From positions 6,664 through 60,099 of the forward strand of contig QAXH01006154.1 of NCBI GenBank assembly GCA_004335635.1: a stretch of DNA of 53,436 nucleotides, written 5' to 3'. Shown here one piece after another: positions 20,563 to 32,831 of this stretch. The notes beneath the pieces are model-generated. The model saw only the letters and a list, made by a program, of their open reading frames with translations, was not told where the DNA came from and made no database searches. The stretch comes from Chloromonas sp. AAM2 (lineage: Eukaryota; Chlorophyta; Chlorophyceae; Chlamydomonadales; Chlamydomonadaceae). How positions within the stretch are numbered: the stretch's first letter is position 1; the number at the start of each line of letters is the position of its first letter. The position numbers and the translations under genes are program-made.

Positions 20563-23500
20563 ATGGTGGCTCAACGAAAGAACGAGGACGAAATGGCGGT
20601 TGACACGGAGTCCCAAACCCTCCTGGGCAAGGTCCATGTCCGTAATGAGGCAGAGGGCTTCAAAGTTCTGGGCAGGTAATACCGGTTTGAGACAGGCAAT
20701 CATTCAATGACCCTTGAAAACCCTAAGGGTTTGGTCAACAACGGCCAATGACTGGACTATGACACTCGAGAGGCTCGGCAAATTTGCCGCATTAGCAGCT
20801 GTTGCGTGTTGCTAGCTTCTGCAGCATCATCATATGCACCCTGAACTCCCTGTTATTGTGTCACTGCTGTCCATGCCGTCACAGGATTACGGAGATGGCT
20901 GGACCCATGGCGTTGGCCAACGTCTTTGGCTACTCGTTAAGCATTGTGGCAGCTATGGCTGTTGGGCACCTGAACGACCCAGTGGTGCTCAGCTCAGTCG
21001 TTCTGGCTGGGTCTGTCTTCAATGTCACAGGGCTCAGTCTGGTCATTGGGCTGGCAGCAGGCTTGGACACAATAGCAGGTGGGTGCCACACCAAACTTGT
21101 CGTAATCTCGCATTCAACAGCCCTGCATCTGCGCACACGCGACGGTGCAAAAACTTTTCGAGCGGTGTTGCCTTGGTCAGAAGAAAGCATGCAGTCAGAT
21201 GCACAAAAGCAGGGTTTGTACAGCATGTGCTAATGTTGCCTCAAAAGCAACGGTCACACAACATGCGCACATAGTTTTACCGTCGTTTGCAGGTGCACAA
21301 CCAGGTGACCCGCCTCAATGTCACAAAAGCATGCTGCCATGCCATGCCAAGGCTGTTGCTTCCAGCTGGGATTGACGTCACGTTCAGCACATGGCCTGGC
21401 ATGCTCGCTCTTGTGCTTATGTGCAGGCCAAGCCTTCGGTGCAGGCAATTTATTGCTCGTGGGCGAGACGCTGCAGCGCTCGGTGCTCGTCTGCTGGGCT
21501 GTCAGCCTGCCTGTGATTGCGCTGTGGATGCGTGCGCAACCGCTGTTGTTAATGATGCACCAAGCACCAGACATCGCGGAAGGGGCCGCACGCTACCTGA
21601 TGATAGTGGCACCAGCACTGTTCTTTGCCGCCCTGTCATCAAACATGAACAAGTGAGCCTGTGGTGGGCTGCAGTGCTTGGCAGACGCTGTAAAAATTCT
21701 ATGTTTGCAATCTCTGGTGGGATGCAATGCGCGGTGGGCACCATGCATGCTTGTGTTTTTTTCACAGGCATGTGCTGACGCATCGCAGAGTCCCCAAGCA
21801 TGGTTGGCAACAAGCTTTGCCTTCAAGCCCTGCATTACTTGACCTCACGGTTTGCAGTAGACGCGTCCATGCTGATGTGCGGATGTGCAGGTACCTCACA
21901 GCGCAGCGGGTTGTCAAGCCAGGCACCATCTGTACGATCATCACAGGCCTATTGTGTCCTCTCTACAACTGGCTATTCATTTACAGGTGAGCCAGTTCTC
22001 TGCTGACCCTCAACAAGCGTGTATGGGCACACCAAGCATACAGATTTCGCAGGAACTTCATTTCATTGCCTCACTCTCACCGTGCATGGGAATTTCCACA
22101 GTGCACTCTGTTGGAACCTGCCATGTGCATGTCCGGCCTTGCCTGCAGATGGAAGCTGGGCCTGGATGGCGCAGCATGGTCAATTCTTGCGTCCAACGCC
22201 ACCAATGCCATCCTTTTGATCATTGCTGTCATGTGGCGTGACACCAAGCTGCATGGCACAAACAATCAGACATGGCCGGGGTTCACCCTCAACGCATTCC
22301 ACAAGTGGGGCCACTTCTTGCACTATGGCGTCCCAGCAGCGTTGCAGATATGCTGTGAATGGTGAGTGGAGTGAGGAGAGAAGAGGATGCTGAGCATGGG
22401 CTTTGGTTTTACCTGGGTTTTGCAGGGCGCAGGTCACCGGTGCCTTGGGCAGGTGGAAACCCTAGGCGCTGACAGGTCCCGTTGCGCCAAGTTCGTCCCT
22501 TGGACAAGAGATCAAGGCATCATTACGAGTTCGGCTACTGTTCTAGTGAATCCTAGCGCGACCTCCGCAACCTCCGCTATTCAAAGACCTTCATGCCTTT
22601 GCGTGCCTTGCCGCTCGTTGAAACACATCTCTTGCCAGGCGTGGTCTTGCACCAGCCGCATCCTTGCGCCTTGCGCATTTACTTGGCGCGCCACAGCTGC
22701 TCGTGGGTTGGCATCGACAGGTCAAGCATTGGGATAAGCTGGCATCGCTGATTTGAGCACCGCTATTGCTCTGCTTCTGATGTTGTTTTGCTCGCCCGGT
22801 ACAGCCTGCAGACCTCGGAGCCTACACAGCACGCACTACCATGTCACACATATTGTCACACAGCGGTCAGAGCAGCGGTGGCCCTCTTTGGGTGGCGATT
22901 ACAGGTAGGGATCTCCAGACAAACCTTGGCGCTCCAACCGGCACCCTTGTCGCCCTCTACCCACTACTCTCGACTGATTTGTAGATGTTCGATGTTTGTA
23001 GCGCTGCTATTATGAGCGAGCGCATGGTCAGCATCACCCATGTCCCATTGCCGAACCTTGGTCGAGATCGCTGCAGCCTCCAATTCCTTGGCAGCCTTTG
23101 CGAGCATAAGATTGGATAGAGCTTTGGTTGCATCATACAGCGCAGCACCAGTCGTGACTCATCCGCAGGTGGCTTTTGAAATCGCAGCTGCAGGTCCCTT
23201 GAGCCCTCGCAGCCTGGGTTTGCAATCCTGATGCTCAAAATGGAATCGCATGCAACGCAGCCACATCCGAGAACCGCCTCTCTCACGTAGCTGTCCGAGG
23301 TTAAATTCAGACATGCTGCCGCACCACATTCGCTTCTGCGGTTCTGGCATCCTTCTTTTCCTTTCCGAAGTCCATGGGCCTGCTTGCCATAACACGAGAT
23401 CACCCCGGATGGCCCGGGTGACTTGAGCTGCTGGCTTTTCATTGTGCAAATAGCCACGCCAAAGCTTGTTCATGCAGTCTAAACGTGGTAAACAGGCTGC

Positions 23501-26500
23501 GACTCAGTGGCTCAGCCTCACTACGCCCTCGACCTCCGTGTATAGAAACCCATCAACCTTATGGAACCCAAATTATCTGCATCAAGAACCGCAGCTGCTT
23601 GAGGGTAACGAACCATTGTTGTCATTGTGTAGGTGGGTGTATGAGCTGGTGATCCTGATGGCTGGGTCCCTTGCGAACGCCGGCACAGCAGTGGCAGTCA
23701 TGGGCATCACACTCAACCTTTCAGGTGAGAACTCGTTGGTTGAACAAGGCATTGAGTGGCGGCCAGGGCTACCAGGCGAACCAGGGCTTGACAGCAAGAT
23801 ACTGCTCTGGCTTGTTGTGTGATGGTGCGGGCGTGACATGTACTCTGCAACTCGCAAAAAGAAAAAAAGTTTGCCAGTTCTCACACCCCCCATGCGGTCA
23901 CGGGTTCGAGTCCTTTAGCTGCGCGATGTTAGAAACTGGTCTTCTGGTCCTTTGAATTGGATGATTTTCAGCTTGTCTGATGCGCCTCGTAATGATCTTT
24001 CAAACGCTTCCTTCAAAAGTTTTCGGATCGTGGCCGGCGATCGCAGGTTTTAGTGAGAGTGGTCAAAAACCGTGTAAAGCGGGTTTTCTCCCTCATCCAG
24101 TGGTCAAACGAGCTCTCTTGAGTTGCTATAGTGTGCTTGCATGTACACGGAGGGCAGTGGAGAAACCCCTGCTCAAGTTGCTTCTGTTGACATGACGTAC
24201 ATGGGAAAACGGTCGGTTCACGTGACTGGAAATATCTCCTCCTTCTGGTGCCCAAATCACGAGTTTGAAAGAGCCAACAGCATCTATCTACTACTAGTCG
24301 CGCGAATATCCAAAAACATTTCTGCGGAACGATGTCTATGGGGCTCGAAAACCGATACACGTTTCTCACCACATGGTTGGACCTGAACTCTCTACAAATG
24401 CACCCTGGGCANNNNNNNNNNNNNNNNNNNNNNNNNNNNNNNNNNNNNNNNNNNNNNNNNNNNNNNNNNNNNNNNNNNNNNNNNNNNNNNNNNNNNNNNN
24501 NNNNNNNNNNNNNNNNNNNNNNNNNNNNNNNNNNNNNNNNNNNNNNNNNNNNNNNNNNNNNNNNNNNNNNNNNNNNNNNNNNNNNNNNNNNNNNNNNNNN
24601 NNNNNNNNNNNNNNNNNNNNNNNNNNNNNNNNNNNNNNNNNNNNNNNNNNNNNNNNNNNNNNNNNNNNNNNNNNNNNNNNNNNNNNNNNNNNNNNNNNNN
24701 NNNNNNNNNNNNNNNNNNNNNNNNNNNNNNNNNNNNNNNNNNNNNNNNNNNNNNNNNNNNNNNNNNNNNNNNNNNNNNNNNNNNNNNNNNNNNNNNNNNN
24801 NNNNNNNNNNNNNNNNNNNNNNNNNNNNNNNNNNNNNNNNNNNNNNNNNNNNNNNNNNNNNNNNNNNNNNNNNNNNNNNNNNNNNGGTTGAGCTGGGCCA
24901 GGGTTGGGTGGCGGATGTGCTGCGGGTTGGTGTGTACTGCATGCGTGGGGGTGGTTGGGATGTTGGAAAGAGGTCCCGCAATGAGCCATTGCAACAGCGA
25001 CATTCCATGCTGCAGAGGCTGGTGTGAACATCACACCAGGGGGGGGGCAGGTCAGGTTGACTGCCATGTCCAAGGCAAGCTGCTCCATGCTGCAGCTGTT
25101 GGGGCTCTGCTGGTTGTAGCTTGCAAACGACTGAGTGGCAAGAGGTGCACAGCAGGGCGCCTGCTGAGGCGGCTTGGATGCGCTCATGCAGGCCCGTGTC
25201 GGCCACTGAGCATGGGCAAAACTGAGGAATTCGCCAATACGCCGCGGAACGGGCCTGGGAGATGCCATAGCAACGACATTCTTGCATTTGATGCAGGCGA
25301 AGGGGCTGGCATCCCCGGAGAGGCCCACAAGGTTGCGATAGTTTGGCACAACCCTAGTCTTTCCCACTTAGCGACTCGCCGGCGCAACCTTTCTCAACGA
25401 TACAATACCTACGTGTAGCCAGTGATCTGAGCTACAACTTTGCTTGAAGAATCACGCACAGCCGTGCAGTGTGCGAAGAGTTCTAACATCGCGAGACACC
25501 GGCAAAAAGTGACCGCATGGGGGGTGTGGGCAGTTCTGGGACTATTTTTGTGTGACTCGCAGTTCTGGGGCAGTTGGTGTATGACTCCTCATGTGTTTTG
25601 TCATTCAGAAGTCCGCATGCTGCGTTGGTAAACGAGCGTTGGACCAGTGTGAGTTGTAGCCATTGATTCTAAATCCGGTGACCTGTAGCTCGGCATCAAT
25701 TGTCCCAGAACTGGCAAACTTTTTGCGAAGCCCGCAAGGCGGAGCCTTATATTCTCTCTTGGTCATCGTCGTCGTTGGTCACTTCACCACAATTTCTCGA
25801 TGCATACTGAACCATGTGCGGCAAACTCAAGCGCGTAGTGCATGGCTTGGTGGTAGCTGTCGATTGCACCATTTGGCGGGCAGAATGGTTGCTGGCATGC
25901 GGTGCAAGTTCGTCAGACGTTCGTATAACGGCTCAAACTTCCCATACAAGCAAATGCGCGTCTTGCGCCGAGCAAACATATAGCGTCATCAATGCAACTC
26001 ATGCACTCTGTATCCGCTCAAGCTGCAGTTCGGAAACCAGTCTGCAATTTGTCGTACCAGACGCGACATGCAGGCCGGGGTCTGTAGATATTGACACAAT
26101 CAGCCACTCCTCATGAACAGCATGCAGAAGCTCTGACACAGCGCAGAGCCAAGCATGCAGCCATCCCGCATGCGCAACATACAGTGGCAATGACGCCAAG
26201 CATGCAGCCATCCCACATGAGCAGCATGCAGTGGCAATGACGCAGTGCAGGGCCAAGTATGCAGCCCCCCCACATGCGCAGCATACAGTGCCCTGACTGC
26301 TTCTTGTTTTGTCTCTTGTATAATTGACTAGCCGGCTGCTTGGCATGCTTGTGTACCAACAAAAGGCGGGCTTCGCACAGTGGTTTTGTTAACAATCATT
26401 ACTAGACTATTTTGCTAATGCATGCACCATTACATGCGCTGCTTGTCCGCCATGTGGTAACCAGTCAGCACATTCTTACTGCTGGAGCCCACTTGTTGTT

Positions 26501-28291
26501 CTTATGGTGCAGTGATTGCCTACATGCTTCCCTCAGCCGTGGGTAGCGCATGCAACACGTGCATAGCCAATGAAGTGGGGGCAGGCGATGCGCACACAGC
26601 TAAGAAGTTCTTTAAGGTCGGATTGGCACTGGTTCTGGCCATTCAGGTAAGCAGCACACGACTGGGAACGTGTACTACTCGGTTTGCCTGCTACATGATT
26701 TGCGTTGTTTGGTTGTGAGGCCTTGTGGCCACTGCTTCTGGTATTCATTGGCAGCTCAACCCGGTTCAGGCACCCACCATGCAAGGGATGAAGCAATCTC
26801 AAGAATCACGACTTGAATGAGCTGTTGTGGTCCCTCATAACGTCGCCAAACAGATCTGTGGGCGAGGCTTTTGTGGCTCAAACATTTGTCGTACCGCTGA
26901 CAAGCCATGTGCTCTGGTCCACCCTCTTGCGTGCCTTCTACTGGTATCGGCCATGGCAGCCGAGGCTCTGTTGTTTATGTTCAAGTGCTGTTGGCAACCT
27001 GCAGGCCGTGCTGGGTGGCGGCATGCTGCTGTTTTGCGAGCACATCCCGCGTGCGTTCACGGACGCACCTGCCGTGGTTACCCTGACGGCTCAGGCGCTT
27101 CCCTGTGTGGGCCTGTGCGTCATGGGGGACGGGGTCAATGCGCTGCTGGGAGGCGTGCTCAGGGGGTGCGGCAGGCAGGCGTGTGGCGCAGCGCTCAACC
27201 TCATTGGTTACTGGTAAGCGGCCATCGCAGGCAGTGCCTTTCACCAGCATCAGCACAATGAACTACACAGTGCAGTCAGCGTCCAATGTTTTCTTTGCAT
27301 GCTGCTTCAGTTTTGACAGTGGCCGCTATCTGGCAAAGCACTGCCACTACGGCCTTACATTTACAGCATACTATGTATGCTCTGTGGGAAGCGATTTTGT
27401 TCTAGTAGTCAGGCAGCTATCGCTTCCTCTGTTTCTGATATGATGCTTGAGGCAACTGAATTCCAATATTTTTGTGCAGGTGTGTTGGCTTTCCCATGGC
27501 CGTCTTCCTGGGCTTCAGGCTCCATCTATCCACCTGGGTGGGTCAGCCTGCTGGCAACGGCTCACACTACTGCCTCCTAGACCAAGACCATGCTTATGAA
27601 GGTGACTTGAGTTTGCGTGCCAAACCCCAGTGGTAACATTGCTTGTTGTGCTGTCTCTGCCGCAGGGCTTTTGGGCGGCTTTGGCTCTCGCGAGCTGGGT
27701 ACAGGTGCGTGCAGTGTACGAACCGTTCATGGTTCTCGCCTCGCTTGTTCGACTGAGAGAGGTTCCCATCAACTGCCAATCCCTGCATCAGTAGCTGAGC
27801 CTGTGTCGCTGTTCAAGGTTCACTTCTGAACGCGCTCAATGCAGGTGTGCGTTTTGCTGGTCTTCATTTGCCGCCTCAACTGGGTTGAGGAAGTCCGACG
27901 TGCAGCCATGCTCACAGCTATGATTGCAGAGGACAACAACCAGCTCGACCCTGGATCTTTTGCCAGCAAAAGGAGTCAGAACAGCCTCAGCCCGGCAGCT
28001 CCGGCACAGCGATACATATCTGCTCATCGTGACGCTTCAAGTCGCGCTCTACCTAGTGACATACTTGCCATGCTGTGCAACTCATCCACGGACGGCGTAA
28101 CTTGCAGCTTGTCATTTTCATCGGACGGGAGTGGTGCCCAAGCGGCATTGCTGCGGCACAGGTTGTCAGCCGGATCAGAGTGCAGTGGGGACACTGCTTC
28201 AAGCCCCGCATCAGCGACGAGAACGTGTCAATTATCATCGCAGGCCACGGTTGTTGTGGTTGCCGACCTGATCAGGGGTGGCATGCCTTAG
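20563..28291 (+). CDS. MATE-family efflux transporter (tandem copy 2)
   Basis: Eleven exons (20563-20675, 20885-21078, 21427-21652, 21891-21986, 22149-22361, 23633-23724, 26513-26646, 27005-27213, 27480-27537, 27666-27704, 27845-28291) give 606 aa. It is a clear duplicate of the gene at 9699: exons 2-9 have identical lengths and phases and most residues agree, including G-Q-A-F-G-A-G-N-L-L-L-V-G-E-T and C-N-T-C-I-A-N-E-V-G-A-G-D-A. The N-terminal cytosolic exon and the 134-residue C-terminal tail have diverged most, keeping L-P-S-D-I-L-A and A-A-L-L-R-H-R-L-S. The R-H-R-x-S site in both tails could be a basophilic kinase site (inference). Introns 5 (1271 bp) and 6 (2788 bp, with a 474-N gap) are expanded. 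A 140-bp intron (27705-27844) is absent from copy 1. Substrate unknown. Confidence 0.93.
23218..23292. repeat. Dispersed repeat also at 32958-33023
   Basis: Shares TGATGCTCAAAATGGAAT, GCATGCAACGCAGCC and AGAACCGCCTCTCTC. In intron 5 of MATE copy 2. Confidence 0.7.
23861..23881 (+). repeat. Copy of the dispersed TTTGCCAGTTCT motif
   Basis: GAAAAAAAGTTTGCCAGTTC, immediately outside the left arm of the 20-bp inverted repeat in MATE2 intron 6. Confidence 0.6.
24412..24885. other. Assembly gap (474 N)
   Basis: Run of N in intron 6 of MATE copy 2, inside the inverted-repeat-bounded region. Confidence 0.99.
24886..25367 (-). other. Candidate open frame beside the gap in MATE2 intron 6
   Basis: About 160 codons stay open from an ATG at 25367 into the N run. 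The frame has a C-x-x-C (A-C-I-K-C-K-N) and is Pro/Ala/Cys/Gln-rich further on. A second minus-strand frame is also open here, so coding is not certain. No domain recognised. If real it would belong to the inverted-repeat element. Confidence 0.25.
25698..25727 (-). repeat. Copy of the dispersed GTTTGCCAGTTCTGGGACAA motif
   Basis: Reverse orientation, followed by TTTTTGCGAAG; the left counterpart at 23850-23881 also has CTCGCAAAAAG before the motif. Confidence 0.65.
26135..26292. repeat. Three tandem units of about 55 bp in MATE2 intron 6
   Basis: Repeats of GCCAAGCATGCAGCCATCCC and CAGCATGCAGTGGCAATGAC. Confidence 0.75.
27705..27844 (+). other. Paralogue-specific intron in MATE copy 2
   Basis: GTGCGTGCAG ... 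AATGCAG, 140 bp, phase 0. In MATE copy 1 the same position (15480/15481) is uninterrupted: ATACAG followed directly by GTGTGTG. Both intron borders have CAG|GTG, matching an AGGT proto-splice site. Confidence 0.8.
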
Positions 28292-30657
28292 TTGGATACA
28301 ATGCGGAACGCAATGGTGCCCCCCACATGCATCAATTGACTGTGGGTAGGATCGCCGATTAAGATCAGACATGCAGGTCAGCATTGGAGAGCTGAAGGGA
28401 GACAAACAACAGCTGCTCGGGGCCTGTGTGGAACAGGAGCAGCGGGTGGGCCAGGGTTACTAGTCGGAAATGTTTGCCAGCAAGGAGGTTGCCTACCTGG
28501 ATAGCAACAGAGAGAATTCTTGTGGAGGATATGGAAACTTGCAAAGGGTCGAGCGTGCAAGTCCTGATGATGCAACAAGACCAAGGGAGGATGCGAACTG
28601 TTGGACAAGCTCAACCATGCGGAGCGCGAGCTTTACCCGTTGTCATGTTCAAGATCCACACTGCGTAGGTGGGTTGCATTTCATACTGGCCGGCGAAGCC
28701 AGGCTAGGTTGCAGATTTCACAAGGGTTGAGCAAGCAAATACTCATTGTTGTGTGCATGAGTGTTGTTGTGTGCAAATACTCGTTGTTGTGAGACTGAAA
28801 CAAGGTAGGTTGTTGACAAACTCAGTGTTGTCTATAGCGAGCTTAGATCATCGCCACATTCCACTGTTGCATTTCAAACTGATTAGTTGGGTTGTGGAAA
28901 GCGCAGTACCTGGAACTTTGTTGACTGTCTCGAGTCGCAAACAATTTTCATTTGCTTCATCCATTCATCACGTTGCACCTGAGTTTTGTCAGAAAACTCA
29001 GGAGTGCGTACATTAACTTGAGGCCCAATATGGTCTGGCATGTGGCTGGTTGCAGCAGCAAGGAGGGTGTTGGCGTGGGTGTTGAACGGACATCAGGCCC
29101 AGTCGTATGCAGCCTGGTGCACACCTCAGCTCCTGGGGCAGTGGCTCAAGTATGGTCTGTTGCTGTCAATGCCGCATCCATGCGCTCCTCCAGTTGTGTT
29201 ATTCATTTGAAACCCCAGTTATTCGTTGCAAGGTTAGGTGATTTCATTCATCGCAGGCTCGTATTTTCACTGCCCGTTTCAGTGGGAAACGCAAGAGTGT
29301 GCATGCATTGACTTCAGGCCGATTTGGCCTGACACGTGGCTGGTTGTGGCTAGGCACTGGTGTGGGACGCCAGGCTCAGTTCAAACTAACTGTGTGATAC
29401 AGTTCTGCAGTTGTTGGGGCGGCGACTATAGTGTTGCTGTATCCTGCACTTGACCAGTTGTGTTATTTATCTCAGACCCAAGCTGATTTGTTGCAAGCCT
29501 AGCTTCACTTCATTCGTCACAGGCTCTGTTTTTTGTTCTCCTCTTCAGTTTTGCAGCTTTGCCTCGACAGCCTCCGATTAACAGGAAGTCTCAGGTTCTT
29601 GCATCTCTGACAGTGGTTGGCTGGCCGCTGCCGCCGACCAACATATGTCAGAACAGGACTGGCATGAGAGATGATGTCGAGACAAAATGATGGATTGTAA
29701 GCGCACGTTGCAGGGAATACACGGGTTGGTAGGCATGTATGCAAAATGTTGGGAAAAAGCAACCGATTGTGAGCACATGCCGCAAGGGAGGGATATGCCT
29801 TTACAAAACCTCTCTCCCTCGCAAAACACACAACGCTTTGCTTTCAACGACTTGTTTTGGGAGCTGTTGACCATCACTTTTCGACCATCTCAGAATGGGC
29901 TTGAACCCAAGGTTGATGTTGATGGAATTGAACCCAAGGGTTGATAAGTGCTGCGGTATCATTGAAAGTGGTGACATCATTGGAGTGCTGTCCTGCGTGT
30001 TGGTACCATAGCAGTGAACAGCTGGCTGTCTAGGTAGCCATGTGTTCGTTGGTCTGTGTGAAATTGTAGGTGCGAAACGTTGGCTGCCAGTACAGCATAC
30101 CAGTACACCTGTGCTGGTAAGGCATAGGCTGCCAAAGTACAGACATATGGCTGCGTTCAACAATCCACTCCCGCTGTCAACAACTGTTACGTTGAATTGC
30201 TGCAACAGTCAACCATAGCCACCTCTACAACATTGCATCGCACAACACATCAACTAGAACAGCTGCACATATCCCACGTGTTGCTCTTGACGAACGTCTA
30301 AAGCATGCCAACAAATGCCGGGCGATAGATTATGAGCAAGCACAGTAAGAGTCTGGTCAACTGCCAGCAGAGCCACATGCAGACCTGTCAAAATTTTCAA
30401 GATTGCCAACGCATTGTTCAGCCTACCGCCTCATTGGCAAATAAACCCATTCCACCCGGCCACTGAGGCTACTATGCAATCAAGTATACGCAGCTGGCAT
30501 ACTTCCACAAACTTCAGCAGTCTATGGTTTGATAGGTGTGCTTCAGAAATACTCCTGGGCTTGGATGATGTGGCAGCGTGCCTGCCTCAAGCATTGTTCC
30601 TGTACCACGCCTGTGATGCTGGACAACCACGCCTCTGGGAGCTGCACCAGGACCGGT
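28292..30657. other. Intergenic region, no supported gene
   Basis: Between MATE copy 2 (+) and the 3' end of the Pro-rich gene (-). It contains a diverged tandem duplication at about 28930-29530 and no coding stretch I can support. Bases 30400-30657 would include the 3' UTR of the Pro-rich gene, although no TGTAA on the minus strand was found close by. Confidence 0.5.
28930..29530. repeat. Diverged tandem repeat, unit about 250-290 bp
   Basis: TTCATTCATC... then GGCATGTGGCTGGTTG / GACACGTGGCTGGTTG, and TTATTCGTTGCAAG / TGATTTGTTGCAAG recur in order, two to three times. Confidence 0.55.
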
Positions 30658-31986
30658 TCAACGGCCACCTGCCAGCGCTGCGGATGTGGCAGTTGCTGGA
30701 CCTCCCGCTTTTGGGGTTAGTGGTTTCGGGGGTGGGGGTGGGGGTGGGGGGGAGCGTGTAGCGGCTCCAGACGCGATGGCACTCGCAACTGCCGAGGCTG
30801 TCGCCGAAGCTCCCCCATCAGTGGGAGGCCTAGGTGGGGTTTTTGGGGCTACCGGTGGGGACTTTGGGGTTACCGGTGGTGGACGTGGTGCAGGAGATGG
30901 AGATGCAACTGCGCTTGCCAGCCCGGTGGATGTCGCAGATCCACCAGACTGCGCCAGTTTGCGTCCACTTCCACCTGTACAGATAGGGTGTGATTTCAAA
31001 TGAGGTGTTTCCCAAAACTCGCGTGAGTTCAAGTGCCTGTGATGAACAGCGTGTGGTGGCTTGACAGGGCTCCGCTTCATGCAGCGATAGACTGTGCAAA
31101 AGCATGAACACTAAGAGACATGATTAATTGTGTTCATCTGATTCCTTCCATAGGCCTGTAACGAGAGCTGGCACCATTTGATTTGGAACAATCACCTGCT
31201 AACGCTGAAGTCGTCGCAGTTGCTGGCGTTGCAGTTGGGCTCGCCGTTTTGGGGGTTGGCGGGGTTACCGGCTTCGCGGGTAATGGTGGCGGAGGGGATC
31301 CGGCTGCGATTGCACTCGCGATTGCCGAGGCTGTCGCTGAGGCTGCCTCACCAGATGGGGTTCTTGGCGGGATTTTGGGGGTTGGCGATGGTGGGGGAGG
31401 TGGGGACTTTGGGGTTGGCGTTGGAATGGGGAGTGCAGGAGATGGGGATGCAATTGCACTCGCCAGCCCTGTAGATGTCGCGGAGCCACCAGACTGCGTC
31501 AGCTTGCGCCCTGCAAAGATAGGATGGAATTGCAGACATGGACGTTGCTCACAATCACAGTCTGGCTGCTGGTGGCTACGATCGCCGTGCCATGGCTTAA
31601 CGCAATGCCGCTTTGCGCGGTGCCCAAGACAACCTGCGTCATGATGACACCGTAGTGGCTGGAGAATCGAGGAGATGCGAAGTGGCGAGTAACACACGAA
31701 TCATTACATTAGGACCACGACGTACATGCGCACAATCAATTAAATAACAAGAAGCAGTCACGGAGTTGAGCGCCCCATACACGTCGCTTTCGACGAACAA
31801 ATGACCGTAATCGCAGCACCAAGCAGAACGCGGGGCCTGGACAGTCCTCTACCAACGACTATTAGTCTGCAAATGCCCTGCCTACTGATAAAGAATTACC
31901 GCACCTTGAGCGCTGCTGACCACCGTAAGAATGACGAACGCCAGCATGGCCGCCGGCACGGTGCGGCTACCAGTAAAGGTCGTCAT
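30658..31986 (-). CDS. Secreted Pro/Ala/Ser-rich (HRGP-like) protein with duplicated exon
   Basis: Proposed exons 31986-31905, 31510-31196 and 30974-30658, all joined in phase 1, give 237 aa. Exon 1 is a signal peptide (MTTFTGSRTV, hydrophobic core, V-S-S-A-Q). Exons 2 and 3 are duplicates: each starts (G)-R-K-L-T/A-Q-S-G-G-S-A-T-S-T-G-L-A-S-A, then a Pro-rich block (S-P-P-P-P-P-S-P-T-P; P-P-P-P-P-P-P-P), then A-S-A-T-A-S-A-x-A-S-A-I-A, and ends T-S-A-L-A-G. This looks like a small hydroxyproline-rich wall or matrix protein. The exon-2 donor (GTGATT) is weak: without it exon 2 runs to a stop at 31134 (152 aa), leaving 30974-30658 as a second gene lacking a visible leader. The R-K-L start and phase-1 leader intron match the peptide genes at 2207 and 4444. 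Confidence 0.65.
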
Positions 31987-32595
31987 CTTTGGATGATCGG
32001 TGTGGTCCTCGCCCAACCTTTACTATGGCGAAGCGATAACGCAAGGCTATGGCTCCTGCAAGCTGCCTGCCCTTGATATCCTGGGCGCACGTTGCACATG
32101 CCTGTCAAAACTCTCTAGGATCTAATCCTCGCATATGTGACATCACCACGTGCGCTTGACAGCATTGATCGGCGCACGCCTCCTTGGAAACAGGGGCATG
32201 ACCGTCCGACATGGCGCAACCTGAGTACAACCCGAAGAGCGGGTCGTGCAAACAACTTCGGCTCTTCCAAATACCAAATCCCAGTTCAACGTGGTTTCGT
32301 ATTATCAGTCCTGTTGCGTCCAGGGCTGCCCGAACTCGATGACCGGCGAGAGCGACGTCGCCTTTCTGCTTGGTCGTTGGGCGGTCGTGCTGTGGAGTGA
32401 GCAACGTGGACCGTCGTCGGTCTCACTGGGTCGCCTACTATGGATTGATGATCGAAGATACTGATATCAGCTCAGAAGATTGTTGTCAAAACTCGCAATC
32501 TACAACGCTGCCTGCCATGTTTCAAGTGCCAAGACGGCGATTAGACGCGTTACCGCAGGGCATGGCATGAGTTTCAGGGTTTGAATGTGCTGGCG

Positions 32596-32664
32596 CTTAC
32601 AAGGAGGGAGAGCACACCATGAAGCACGTCCAAAGCAAACATCCACTTTTGCGCAAATTGCAAT
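32596..32664 (+). repeat. Dispersed repeat family F, copy 1
   Basis: On the plus strand it reads GCTTACAAGGAGGGAG and ACCATGAAGCACGTCCAA, coding for Y-K-E-G-E-H-T-M-K-H-V-Q-S-K-H. Related copies are on the minus strand at 38093-38030 and 52668-52598. Confidence 0.7.
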
Positions 32665-32831
32665 AATTTCGTTGGCTTACCAGTGCTCCGTGTCCCAAGC
32701 CTCTTGATTGCGCCATGCCTGCAATGCCTAGCGAGGGTGTCATGGCCCGCATGGGCTTGTGTGTGGGCGTGGCGCAGAGGTTGATGAGCGTCTAGCAAAT
32801 ACACAATGCATGTTATTGATAAATCATGGAT

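Larger units (their letters stand above)
23882..25528. mobile_element. Inverted-repeat-bounded region in MATE2 intron 6
   Basis: CACACCCCCCATGCGGTCAC at 23882-23901 recurs as its exact reverse complement at 25509-25528, enclosing 1.6 kb that includes a 474-N gap. TTTGCCAGTTCT-type motifs sit just outside each arm (23861-23881; 25530-25545 and 25698-25727). Minus-strand open frames are present on both sides of the gap. A terminal-inverted-repeat DNA transposon is one reading; no transposase was recognised and no target-site duplication was found. Confidence 0.45.

Noticed and set aside
23901..23915. tRNA gene suggested by a B-box-like GGTTCGAGTCC
   Set aside because: No A box, acceptor stem or anticodon arm could be placed around it.
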